Of a stretch of 64,000 nucleotides of DNA, positions 49,193 through 61,192 are shown piece after piece. Numbering within the stretch: the stretch's first letter is position 1; each line of letters opens with the position of its first letter. The stretch comes from Trichaptum fuscoviolaceum (taxonomy: Eukaryota > Basidiomycota > Agaricomycetes > Hymenochaetales > Trichaptaceae): positions 2,525,424 to 2,589,423 of the forward strand of contig CAJSYZ010000001.1 in the NCBI GenBank assembly GCA_910574455.1, written 5' to 3'. The notes beneath the pieces are model-generated. The model had not been told where the DNA came from and ran no database searches. It worked only from the letters and a program-made list of their open reading frames with translations. Made by a program: the position numbers and the translations under genes.

Positions 49193-50854
49193 CGATGCTC
49201 CTCTCAACTCCTATAGTAGTAATTAGTGGAGCTCTTTTCTTATTCTCATGCGATGGTGTTGCGTATTCGTACGTTTGTTTCCTGCTCTGTGTTTGATGGC
49301 CTTTGGCGTGCGCTTTATGTGGTAGTACATGTATGACTTGAGGAAATGGGAATGATATTGCAAGTGTGGTTTCCATCCGTGAACTTGAAGTATACTGCTA
49401 GCTAGTAGCCAGTGATAACTTGAACTTGTACTTGTTCTAGTGACATGATTCGCGACTTGGACTCGGACAGTTGGAGGATCGTCTTCCCTCGGCGGATGGG
49501 CCCTGATTTGAAGTTTATGGGGAATTATTGCTTATTACTTCAAGATGAAGCCACTTGAACTTCAGGCTGTATAATCATGGTCTTGAATCATTGTATGCGT
49601 AACAACGTTGGAAGTTAAACTTGAAGGGGACACGGAAAGTTCAAGTTGCGGAGTCATACGACTCAGCCTCCAAGTCGGATCATGATGCATTGCCATCGTT
49701 CAAGTTGAAGCTCAGGCTGCCACTGCCAGTGGCAGTGGACTCTGACCCTCCTCAGGCTCCGGTACCGAACTACCACCATGTTCGAGTAATACTGCTATAG
49801 TAGTGGGTTTATCATAAGATACATTTCTGCAAATACTGTGAGATATATATATTGTAGACGATGCACAAAGAGGCAGCATGAAGATGGTTTACGGCATAAA
49901 GGAAATAGGGATAGATATGTACGAGGTCTGTACAACTTGAAGGATGGGGAACGGCGAAGAAAGAACTTGAAGGACCTCCTGAAGACTCGGAGAAACATGA
50001 AATAGAGTGGATAGAAAAGGTGAGTAAATATGAATGCAATCCAAGGAACCACAACTCATATGTACCATCATGATGATAGGCTTCGTACTACATAAGTACT
50101 ATTTCAGTGCACGCGACATCATCTCTGCTGGTCCTGGCACTGACAAACGTCAGCCTGAGCAGCTTCGTTTTCGAACTTGTTGAAGCTACAGCCTGCCAGT
50201 GACTACTTAATTTGTCACATGTTACCCCTCATGAAGGACAGAAGGGTGTTAAAGCACTTTACCATCACATTTGAGGTCTCAAGAACTGCATAGTGATAGA
50301 AGTATGGATATCATATAAGTTTTTGAGATAATATCGAGAAAATGAGGCAGGAAAAAGTGAACAAGAGCATAGATTTTAGCTCAGCCTGCTGCCACTGCAC
50401 TGGCAGTGGCAGCCTTGGTGCCACTGGCAGTGCCAGTGAGCGCACAGCCAAAATCATAGGAAGGTATCCTGTGACTGCCAGTGTCACTTCAAGTTGAGTC
50501 ACCGCTTTTTACACCCACCTCAGGCTGTATTGTTGAACTTGTACTTCCTCCACCGTTTTCCTCGAGGAAGCCCAAGAAACCTACGGCGACGTGGGCGAAC
50601 TACACAACCTCGCTATCGCTCGGAATTACAGGCCCAGACGAGGAACGAAATTACCTGAGCTCGAACGTTGAAAGACTCAGTGTTTAGTAGGCGATTGGAA
50701 AGTTGTCGCACCACCCCCCTCCGCGGTTCCCCGGTCACTCAAAAGAAGGCGTGCTTTAAGGCGGACAGCCGCAGACTCGGACCCAAGAGGCGAAGATAGA
50801 AAGTGTGGTGGACGAGGAGGAGTGCTAGCCTGAGTGGGCTTGAAACAGTTTGAA
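49193..50854. repeat. Gene-poor repeat mosaic
   Basis: 1.66 kb. Words CAACTTGAA, TTCAAGTTG, CCACTGCCAGTGGCAG (for example 49716-49735) and CACTGGCAGTGGCAG (50399-50413) recur. Small open frames (for example 50481-50687) read through such words and are not supported. No RNA gene is recognised. Confidence 0.55.
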
Positions 50855-51216
50855 TGTGTCTCGATCTCTTGAAATTTCGTGAGTTCCTTCTTTCCGTTAC
50901 CGATTCCGAGTCCTTGGAAATCAGGTATCACGAAGTTTTTAAATGTTTCTTCAGAGAAATGAAGACAGCTTCAAAATGACTGTGACTCGATCTCTTAAAA
51001 TTTCGTGAGTTCCTTTTTTCCGTCTCCTCGGAAATCAAATATCACAAAGTCTTCACAATGCTTCTTCAGAGAAATGAAGACAGCTTCAAGATGACTGTGA
51101 CTCGATCTCTTAAAATTTTGTGAGTTCTTTTTTCCGGATCAACTTCGGAAATCAGATATAACAAAGTCTCCCAATGCTTCTTCAGAGTAATGAAATCAAG
51201 AAGACGACTTCAAGAT
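50855..51216 (+). repeat. Three tandem 114-126 bp units with splice-like signals
   Basis: Units begin TGTG(T/A)CTCGATCTCTT at 50855, 50981 and 51095 and are about 126, 114 and 122 bp. Each contains (C/T)GTGAGTTC, like a splice donor, and then TT(T/C)CTTCTTCAGAG-type sequence, like an acceptor, before AATGAAGACAGCTTC. A unit would make an exon of about 50 nt, not a multiple of three. Confidence 0.8.
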
Positions 51217-51339
51217 GAACTTTACTTGATTTCGTACTAAAGCGGATTTATTCTCTTCCATCAGAATCAGAGCGCTGCGCAGTGTGACTCGGACTCGCAG
51301 GCGGTGTGCGGTGAGCGCTCTTTCGAATAATCCAGAAGA

Positions 51340-51624
51340 ATGGTTCAAACAGCTTCAAGTTATAAAAGGAGGACAAAATATCTCTTTGCTAAATATCCTA
51401 TGCTCGCGCGATCATTAACTGTCATGCTACTCAACATTATAACCTTTATCCTGCGCTTCATAGCAGCATTTATGTCTAATTGCGGAGTCCGAGTCAGAGG
51501 AAGGCGCGAGTTGGACGAAGAGGACGCGATTGACAAAGGTGATTCAAGCCGTTTACTATCTCAGTACAGATTGAGAGCTGACCCTTTGTTTCCTACAGTA
51601 TACGATAGACTCGGAGAATTCTGA
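51340..51624 (+). CDS. Possible small membrane protein (94 aa)
   Basis: An open frame starting MVQTASSYKRRTKYLFAKYP has one clear hydrophobic segment (SLTVMLLNIITFILRFIAAF) followed by a basic patch and a hydrophilic tail ending RLGEF. It lies just after the tandem units at 50855-51216, which carry splice-like signals, so it could be the last exon of a larger gene. No family is recognised and no ribosome-context evidence is available. Weak call. Confidence 0.25.
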   Translation: MVQTASSYKRRTKYLFAKYPMLARSLTVMLLNIITFILRFIAAFMSNCGVRVRGRRELDEEDAIDKGDSSRLLSQYRLRADPLFPTVYDRLGEF

Positions 51625-52441
51625 CGCTACTAGTGGCAGCGTCGGTTGTTATGAGAGGTGTGAGGTTCGTTCAAAAAATGCTAGGGTATGTATAACTTCC
51701 TGCCTCAGCACTGTTTATTCACTTACAAGTAGTCTACCATCTTCCAGTCTCTCTCTATGATTCAGGGCTTGACTTTTCAAAATTTCCACAACAACTTAAA
51801 TCGACACAGGCATGACTCAGGCTAGTACTACTCTAGTACTAGTAGTAGTAGTAGCGGTGCTCCTTCAAGTGCAAATTGTTTTCTCGCTTCCACCAGAACA
51901 AACATTTTACTTTACTATGAAAGATTAGAAATATCATATTGCTGGCATGTGTTTATCAGATATAATATGTATTCAAGTTGGTAAGTGCAATGATACACAG
52001 CATCAAAGTTGAGTGATGACATCCAATTTGGAGAACTTCCGTTTCGAAACTGATGCACTTATGTTGCACTTACCATTGCACTTGAACTGCCCACTGGCAT
52101 GCCGGTGCTTAAACCTCACTTAATCCTGGCTTGCCGCCTGATGTACAATTCCCCTCCTTTTGCACTGATTTTATCCTGAAACGCCGTGTTTTAAGGCCAT
52201 CAGGCAGCCAGACAACCCTTCAGGCAGGCGTGGCAGCGCTTCGACCCATTTAAGAAAGCTTCAGGGCGCGCCAGGACGCGCCAGTCGCCGTAAGCAAAAG
52301 GAAGTTTCCCTGATGCAGTAGCACGTGACACTATTTCAGCTACCGACGCGCGATGCTCAAGCGGGGACGCCTGTGCTCCTTGAGTCCTGTCCACGACCGT
52401 ACCGGTCATGCTTAAATTTTAATAGCAGACCGGAGGCGACA
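51625..52441. other. Right edge of accessory island and ATG2 promoter
   Basis: 817 bp. An AGT/ACT palindrome at about 51825-51855 and TTCAAGTTGGTAAG near 51973 are the last island words seen; from about 52100 the sequence looks like ordinary intergenic DNA. No terminal repeat matching the left edge could be found by eye. Confidence 0.5.
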
Positions 52442-55400
52442 ATGTCCTCATCCTGGTTCCCATTCACCTTCACCCTACCATCGTTACAAAATATAACGCC
52501 TTCGTTGTCAATTCAGCGCAGATTTGTCTCCTTTATTCTCAAGCGCAGCCTTGGTCACCTCCTCAAGCCAGGACAACTAGACATCAACCAGATTGATGCG
52601 CAGATTGGTAGTGGGTCCGTCGAAATCAAGGACTTGCTACTTGATGAGTCGGTATGATCCTATCGTCCACATGTTTGAGCACCCTTACTCAACGGAATGA
52701 TGATAGGCCATTAACTTGTTCTTGACTGAAGCACCTGTGCAATTGCGTTCCGGGTCAATCGGCTCTGTCATAGTACGCATCCCATGGCCAAACCCATTCT
52801 TGGCTACCATCGGCTTGTCCGTATCTGGGCTTAAGCTTGAGTTGTGCGCGTCGGATAAAAAACCCACAGAGAGTGACAACTTGACATCCGATCTTACGCA
52901 GTCCGTAGCCTCCGTAGCAGAGACATTCTTACACGAAGAGCTTTCGCAGGGAGAGGAAACAGAGCTACGTAACTCAATTCATGCAGATTTCGATATTCCA
53001 GGAACATCCGAATCCTTCTCGAGACCACCTGGATCGCTAGACCAGTTCGAGCATGACCCCACTGCGCCCTCGGCTACTGATCCTGAAGGCATTTCAATAT
53101 TTGCAGGTTTACTGGAGCGACTACTTGCCCGATTTGACTTTGCTGCATTCGATACTCAGATCACATTGGTGAACCCGAGTAGTGCCTCGTTTACTCTCAG
53201 AGTAAAAGGGATTACTTATGCTGCAGACGGCATCAAGACGGCGCAGACAGTAGAGGGATCAGCATTGCGGGAGAAACGTTCGGTGCAAATTTCTGGTATC
53301 CAGATAGCAATGAAGGACCTTGAAGAGCGTGAACCCCTTGTGGAGGCCCTGCATCCTCTCACAAACCCTGTCCGCCCAGCACCACAGTCAAGTATGGAGA
53401 GCAGTGACTCAGAGATGGACGAAGATACACAGATGATGATGTCGCAGTCGCTTATATCCTTACCCCCTCGCCCTGGGAATTCTGGGGCTCGACCTCCATC
53501 TCCCGCCCTGTCGACGATATCATCAGCTGCGTCCAGCTTATATCAGAGTGCAATGTCGGCCTCTGCTATTCCCTTTTCATCCCCTGAGACTTCCTCCAAC
53601 CAGCCAGATTATGCCACTGCTGCAAAGAAACCGACGGAAAGCATTGAACAGACACTGCTTGAGATGTCTGATCCCATTGTACTCCAACTCACTACCCCTC
53701 CGGCATATATTCCTGCAAATTCTTCTGAAGCTGGCCCGTCGACTCAACCTTCACCAGACATTGCTGATCTTCAATCGTCAGCGAACTTCGAACTTGATAT
53801 CTCTATTGGCATAATTGCTGTCGCTTTGCATGCTAGAAACGTAAATGCGATCCTCCATCTGCTTGATGTGCTTTCGAAACCGCAGGTAGCCGCGACTCGA
53901 CCAACTCCCAAACCTAAAGGTGGAAAGTCCACCTCGATAGCGGATAGTTTGGAGTGCTCACTGTACTGCAAGGGTCTTGTTGCCGTCGTTCTCAATTGCC
54001 CAATGGATTCAGAGGCGCAGGAAGGGAAGGAGCCTCCTTTAAAACAATTCTTTTCTCGACCTCTCTCCCAGCCTTTCTTACGTAGCGGTTTCCTTCGCCT
54101 CCATCTGGACACTATTGAAGCCAGTACTTCCCCGACATCAAATCTCCATTCCACGCAAAGCAGACCTACTGCACAATCCGAGCTACGATCTTCCGGAGTT
54201 TTGGATATTTCGCTGAACATTTCAGATCTTTCCATCCTTGCATTTCATGCAGTTACCTCATCTCGAGGAACCGACCCCAATGCAACTCGCAATCTGTCCT
54301 CCCCTGTCCTCTTATCGGATACTAACCTTACGCAATCTTATTATGCTCCTCATCTTGGTAATGTTCAACAACAATCCGCCATAAATCATCATCGTCATCC
54401 TCATAGTGAAGAGGAGAAATTGATTCCTCTGCCTTACTTTGACATAACAAATTGGACCAAGGAAAGGGAGCGGGATCATGGCACGAGCCTTCGTCCATGG
54501 AAATCTAAAGTCCACTCGCCTTATTCTCAGAAACCCCCGATGGGTGGGTTTGGAGCTGGGATTGCATCAAATGTTAGACTATCCACCTCACCCACTCGTA
54601 CAGCACACTCGGTTTTGTCAACCTCCCCGCCTCAAGTACGACCCTTGAACTCAGCTAGCCAACACCAGTCAAAACAAATGCGAACGCCTATAATATCGCT
54701 CGCGGGTTCGGTTGGCGATAAAGGTATAGGTCTTGCTGTCCGAACAGTACCTTTCCATGCATTTTTAGATCTTGACGCTGTTGAGTCCTTGTTGGGATTC
54801 GTGAAGGAGGCTTTGCCAAATCCTTCATTATCAGCCCCTACAGAATTGCCTTCACCGGTATACACGGAAGGACATACCTTTGTAAGATCGAGCACCTCCA
54901 ATGTTCAGAATATTTTCTCATCAAGCTTTTCAGATTCGTGATAAATACGCGGGGGAAAGGGATCAACTAGCAAAAGCCGTCTCAGAAGATTTGGAATTGG
55001 AATTGGACTACGGAAACCGGGATACACTCGATGGAAAGTCCAAGCTCAAGGCTGGTCGGCAAAGGGAACTTAAAGTAAGGAAAGCTCAATCTAATACCAA
55101 GAGGCCTCTAACAATTTTCGTTTCAAGGATGCTGTTCCAGCATCTCAAAAGGCTGGGACCCAATTTGAATTATGGATGCCTTTATTGCGAATCCAAGTGC
55201 GAGTCCCTTGCCCAAAGAACAAACATCCTCGATCGGGTTCACTTGTGCTGGATGTGCACTCCATACGTGTGGCTACAGGTCACCCCGATAACGGATTGAG
55301 GAGACAGCGCTCAGTGCGCATCGAGGGTGAAGACGACGTTTCGGACTTCGGAGATTGGATTAGCGACGATAAGGGGCAAGTCCGCATGCTAGTGAAATTG

Positions 55401-58400
55401 AATCGAGTTTTGGTCGCGTATGCTCCATTGCAAGAGACTAAGGCCCAAACGATACTCTCGCTCGGATCACTGGAGGGTTCAGAGAAGTTACACTCTGATG
55501 GAGACGAGGCAGTAGCAGGCCCGTTGATCTTATTGCGTTCTCTCGATACGGGAAGCAATGCCCAGAAGGAGGCCTCTGCTGTAGTGATTTATCTTCCATC
55601 CTTACATGCTAATGTAGACAAATCCGTGCTAGATGGCCTACAGGTGTTTGTAGACGATATCGGTCAATGGTCCGAGAAAACGTTGGGGAATGGCATAAAG
55701 TCTTCTAAAACGAGTACCAACACTAGCCCAGTCACTACTCGTAATCCGTCTTTGATCGGAAGCCGGTACTTCGTCCAACGTGTTGGAAGCGGCGCAACTG
55801 AGAGTGATCTCGCAAGCACATTGACTCCAAAGAACAGCAATCAGGAATTTGTTTTGAAAGCTGCTGTCTCTAAGGGTAAGCTTCAGTATATAGTAGCTCG
55901 AGCAAAATGCTAAACAACCCTTTGTGTTACAGCTTTCATTCGATTAGTTATACCTGTTGTCACACCAGCACCTAATGGTTTATCGCGATATCTCGATCTC
56001 ACTGCTTCAGGATTAGATGCTTTGATTGAACTCAAACCTGACGGAAAGGTGACTCAGTCTGCTGCTATTTCATGGTTCCCATATTCAACTCGTATAGGAT
56101 GAAACTGTGATTTCTTTGAATCTGAGCGATGTGAATGTGCAGCAGGCTTACCAGAGCTCGTCGCATACCTTCTTAAGTAGTAACATGAATATTGTAAGTT
56201 TGCGTTCCTCATTTCATACTTGTTAATTTCACAACTGACGAACGACTCACTTAGATCAGGAAAAGTTCAGTCTTCAGAATGCGATTCCGTTCTGTGGTGT
56301 TGCCAGGAACGGCTGCAAAGGAATCTCGGATCAACCTATCTTTGCACGGGCTACGAATCGACTTGTTTTCAGAGCTGGAATGGATAAATGACTTGTCAGA
56401 GTTCGTGAAAAACCCTCCTGGGACTTTCGAGTCCGTCATCCCTAGCGAACGCACAAGCATTTCGGGTCATATCATGGAATGTTCTCTCAGTCTAACACCG
56501 ACAAGTCGGTCAAGCGCCTTAGTTCTCTCCTTCGGAGACGTCGAGGCATCAACGGATCTTGTTGGTGACTCTCCGGAAACAAGTCTCAAGGCTTATGTTG
56601 GTCGTATGTCTATACTGTTGAATGGTGACACGGAAAACCTTAGACAAGGCGGACCAACCGGGTACTTCGAGACCGATGCCGAGACTTGGATGGTCAGTAT
56701 CTTCTATTTCATGCCACATTTAGTCCTCTTAGATTTTTACAGAAATCCGGATACGCGCTGCTCATAACGCTCGACGACCTCGACCTACAAGTGAAACACG
56801 ACGTCAGTGTCTCTCCTCCAGATACTCGGGTGATTATTCTCGTCTCCGTGTTGCAAAAGCTTCGCTGAGATAAGACGTTATGTTTATATAGATAGGTATC
56901 GGTGGGATGAAGCTTTGCGTTCATCTTTGCGCGGATAGCATCGCGGGGATCGTCCTTTTCGCCACTGATATACAATCCCAGTTTGCTAAAGAGGTTGATG
57001 ACACCCCGCGAGTACCTCAGTTCAAGGTTGAAAGTACTTGATTGCTAATACATTATATATAGGAAGCCAAAGAGAAGACCTGCGAACGTTTCGGACGTGC
57101 GAACTTCGAATGTCTTGCGTAAGGAATCCTACCCTTGGTAACAATCTAGTGTGAGGAGCTTACCCTAAAACATGCAGGATCCTTGGATGAATCGGCTTTT
57201 CGTCGTGCGCCAGTTATCGGACCTTTGCCAGATATGATTGACGACGACCTACCCACAAATCTTGAGTATCTGGATGCCTCCTTTGGAGCTGCCGCAGGGC
57301 TCCGTCCGATTGAGGATGAGGACGATGAGTTCTACCCTGAGGATAACTCGGCTCCATTGCATGATTCTGAGCAAATAGTTTCACGGCATGGTGGGGAGAC
57401 AATCAAAATGTTCTCACCTACCATCAATTATGTCGAACATTTCTATGACACCCTGACGCCGAGTTCCGTCGATTACGCTTCAGAGTGAGTGGTGTTTGCA
57501 GTATCTACGAGTTTTTAAAGGCTCATGCCAGTTTTAGACATGGTGAGACTTCTACTAAAGTCCGCGCGGAGAATTGTGAAATCCATGTTCTTCTCTATGA
57601 TGGCTTCGACTGGGAGCGCACGAGGCGTGCAATCCAAGAGGAAGTCAAGCGCGTGAAGCGGCGACTTGCGAAGATTCGGCAATTGCTGGCCAACGGGCAG
57701 ACTTACGATCCTAATGTCGACGAAATCAATACTGTCCTCTTCAACTCCGTCTACGTAGGCCTGGATCAGGAAGCAGAAGAGTATGAACGAGATGCATTGA
57801 TAGCGGCCATCGACAACGAACTACATAGCGATACCGAAGCAGCTACTGAAAGCTCATGGCAGTCGTTCAGTCCAGGAATCCCGGCAAAAACTGAGAAACA
57901 CGAGAAGATGATTACTCGGGGTAAGAACCTAAAGCGAGCTAAGTCACCGAGCATCGAGTTTTCTGTGACCGGAATGGCACTTGAATTTGACAAGTATCGA
58001 CCCGAGGCAAATCTCGCTTCACGCCTTCTCTTCACAATTAAAGACTTAGAAATCCTTGATCATATTCGGACTTCGACATGGAGCAAGTTCTTATCGGGGA
58101 GGCGTTCCGACACACGTGGAAATATTCGTGAAACCGATTCTAATATGGTCCGCGTCGAGTTGCAGATGCTATTGCCTTACAAAGGCCGAGAAGAGCAAGA
58201 GGCTCGGCTCAAGGTGCGCTTTGGTTCAATGTTATAGTTTGAAGCATAAGCATAATTTAATCTAATGAACTGAAGGCAAAATTGTTACCATTGCGTCTGC
58301 ACGTTGATCAAGATGCTCTGGATTTCCTGAAGAAGTTCTTCGCTTTCAAGGATCCCGATGCTGCTCCGTCCGCGCCCCCTGAAGATGAGATATTCTTCCG

Positions 58401-59444
58401 TATGTTTCGTCTAATCTGACATTCTTGTATGAGCTCATGTGCATTTCAGAGCATGTCGAGATCTTTCCGGTGGACTTGATGTTGGATTACAAGCCTCGTA
58501 GAGTGGACTATAGAGCCTTGAAGGAAGGGAAGACGATGGAGCTGATGAATTTCTTCCATTTTGACGGCGCAGAAATGACGCTTAGGCATCTCACGCTGAA
58601 GGGGGTACGTACTTGTTTCCAAGAAAAAGAGGTAGAATCACTGACAATTACTCGTGTTGCGGCTTGGTGTAGATAACGGGCTGGCCGAGAATGTTTGACA
58701 CGTTGAATGATCTTTGGACACCGGACGTTAAAGCCAATCAACTCGCAGAAGTCATCTCTGGCGTTTCTCCGATCCGCTCCGCGGTTAATGTGGGTTCCGG
58801 CGTTGCTGATCTCATTCTCCTTCCCATTGCACAATACAAGAAGGATGGTCGTATCATTCGTGGGCTGCAAAAAGGGACAACGGCGTTCGTCAAATCGACT
58901 GCCATGGAGGCCATCAGACTCGGTGCGCAACTTGCCACAGGGACTCAGGTTGTCCTTGAGCAAGCTGAAAGTGTGCTCGGTGGTCAATACAAAGACTCGA
59001 TCACTGCAGAAGCCGTTGTGCTTGCGCCTGGACTAGCGAGTTTTGGAGAAGAGGAGTCGGAAGACGAAGGCAGTGAAAGTGGTGACCTTATCAGCAAGTA
59101 TGCAGAACAGCCTACCAATATCACGGAGGGCGTGCAATCAGCGTACAAGAGCTTATCGCAGAATATCAAGTCTGCTGGTCAGACTATCCTTGCCGTTCCT
59201 ATGGAAGTGTACGAAAGGTCTGGAAAAGAGGTTTGCAAATAGTTCTCTTCGATATTGTGTCTTTGACTCAGTTGCTTTACTTCAACAGGGCCCTGCGAGG
59301 GCAGTAATTAGAGCGGTTCCGATTGCCGTGCTCAAGCCGCTGATCGGTGCAAGTGAAGCTGTCAGCAAGACTCTTCTTGGTATTCATGGTACACTCAACC
59401 CGGACGCTCAGCTAGATACAGCAGTGAAGTACAAACAGCGGTGA
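52442..59444 (+). CDS. ATG2: Autophagy-related protein 2 (lipid transfer)
   Basis: Bridge-like lipid transfer protein that, with Atg9 and Atg18, feeds phospholipid from the ER to the growing autophagosome. Sixteen exons: 52442-52651, 52707-54902, 54934-55074, 55104-55875, 55933-56048, 56098-56193, 56255-56692, 56743-56806, 56896-57026, 57067-57118, 57178-57484, 57538-58213, 58276-58399, 58450-58604, 58673-59230, 59289-59444; 2063 aa, normal for Atg2. The N-terminal chorein-type region has [20 protein letters not shown] and [20 protein letters not shown]. The C-terminal Atg2 domain has [40 protein letters not shown] and [20 protein letters not shown]. The two introns at 54903-54933 and 55075-55103 would be only 31 and 29 nt; each lies by a T-run, so one-base assembly errors are an alternative. 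Confidence 0.93.
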
Positions 59445-59695
59445 TTTTCCGAAGCTTTTTTCTTGCTTACCCAGTAATGTTTTGTCGCAAGCGTCGCTTT
59501 TTACACATATTTTCAATTTCTTGCACCTGGCATCACATTGTACCTCATAATACGTGCACTCTTACATGTTGTAATACTAAGCAATACAATGCATATGGAC
59601 ATAGAAGTAATGGAGAAAAGAGATGAGACGAGACGAGACAAAAAGCTGTGACAACCGAAAAACTCGTGCAAACTGAAGACAAAACGCAATCCTCC

Positions 59696-60506
59696 TCAAT
59701 CCAATTCCATTCCCATCGACCGACCCTCCCCAGGTACCAAAGCACTTTTCTTCGATGATACCCTGATTTTTTCCTTGACCTTCTCTGGAGTTGCCTCGAC
59801 TGATAATGATTCCATGGGCTTGATGAGTTTGACGGAGGAAGGGGTTGCAAGCTTCTTCTTGCGGTGCGTAAGCAGTTTCGCCCGACTCGCAGCCATCCTG
59901 AACAAAAGATGAGCGTAAGCACCTGCAAGGTATACTGGGGTGTTTTTCACTGCGCACCTGTTCTTCCAGAACGTATGTTCTCTCCGCTGGCGAATTTCGC
60001 CCACACGTTTCATCGCCTTGATCGTGGTCTGGAGAAGTTCGCGGTTGTAGCGGACCGGAACATTTCTGCGCTTCTCAAATTCGAATGTTGAGTCCTAGTT
60101 GGCATGAAGCAATCAGAAATACGTGGACATCTACTACGATGAACCAAGCTTACGATAGTCATCTCCTTCCCATGTGCCTTCCTGAATGCCTTTGTCCACC
60201 TCACTTTCCTCGGGTTCCGTTTCATCCTGCAGCTTATTGTCAGCTATAGTTCACAAGTAGTCATGTCTTGACTAACTTGAAGTTTTTGTGGCACCTTACG
60301 AATAATAAAAGTCAGAACATATGGCATAGCATTGAGGCGAGGCAAACCCACTTTGAGGTGCAAAATCTGAAGACTTTAGCATCATTGCGGACAAAAGCCG
60401 AGCCTGTGCGATATCGTTAGCGTATATTAGTATTATAGGCGATATCGGACTCACCATGACCAGGGTATACGTTGGTTGAGCAGAAATAACACTTCTCGAT
60501 TCTCAT
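59696..60506 (-). CDS. RLP24: Ribosome biogenesis protein Rlp24 (L24e family)
   Basis: Placeholder for ribosomal protein eL24 on nuclear pre-60S particles; it recruits and activates the AAA ATPase Drg1 in the cytoplasm. Six exons, complement(59696..59897,59958..60094,60154..60226,60277..60294,60352..60403,60455..60506), give 177 aa. The zinc-ribbon start is [18 protein letters not shown] and the second cysteine pair lies in [35 protein letters not shown] and the basic stretch AIKRVGEI-like ([20 protein letters not shown]) are Rlp24 features absent from true eL24. Exon 4 from the 3' end is only 18 nt and carries one of the zinc ligands. It is convergent with ATG2, 251 bp apart. Confidence 0.94.
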
Positions 60507-61192
60507 TTTGAAAAGTGTAGGAAGGCTATAGGGTCCAGCAATCACTGACGCTGAGTAGTAAATTTCAATGTTCCCACGATTTGACTCACCGCCGCTGAGG
60601 GATGAGCTAATCAAGCGTGCCTTTTCTCTCAACCACTCTTCTTTGCGACTCAACCTTCTCAGTTGATCAGGAGTACGTCTTACCGGCTAACATCTTGCCA
60701 ACATCTTTATCATCTATCCACGAGCGAAAATATGACATACCCGTTATCACTAACAACCCTTGCATAAATGGATTTACTTCGACCAGCTACTACTAAAGCC
60801 TGTTCGCCAGTTGTAGGATATACTAGTACGGTGCAGCCATCTAACGATACTGTAGGTTTGGACTAGAAGTTTCTTTGATGTTCTGTGGAAACGCGGAAGA
60901 TATTCGACTGTGAACCTGAGCGTAGCGTGCTGGACGTTCGGATGCGGTAGACGCTTGTATGTTTGTTTCACTCAGCAGAAACAGTTTGAGTGCTGATAAT
61001 ATTTATCTGATATGATAAGACTTGAATGCGTCATCATTCTTCTGTCATGTCGATCCTCGTGAACAATAATCGGTAGTATTCAGATTCAAAATTTTACAAA
61101 ATAAAACGACTGGTCCCTCCACCACGAACATGTCTTCCAAGATTTGTCATAATATCATTCGGAGTGTCTATAGAACCACTACGCCACGTTCA
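60507..61192. other. Intergenic between SID1 and RLP24
   Basis: 686 bp between two minus-strand genes. Apart from a GATA-type site at 61003-61011 nothing is recognised. Confidence 0.45.
61003..61011 (-). promoter_or_regulatory. Urbs1/Sre-like GATA site (ATCAGATAA)
   Basis: TTATCTGAT on the plus strand is ATCAGATAA on the minus strand, the consensus ATC(T/A)GATAA bound by fungal iron-regulatory GATA repressors such as Urbs1. A second GATAAG core is at 61014-61019. The site is 3' of SID1, not in its promoter, and a 9-bp match is weak evidence, so the role is uncertain. Confidence 0.3.
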
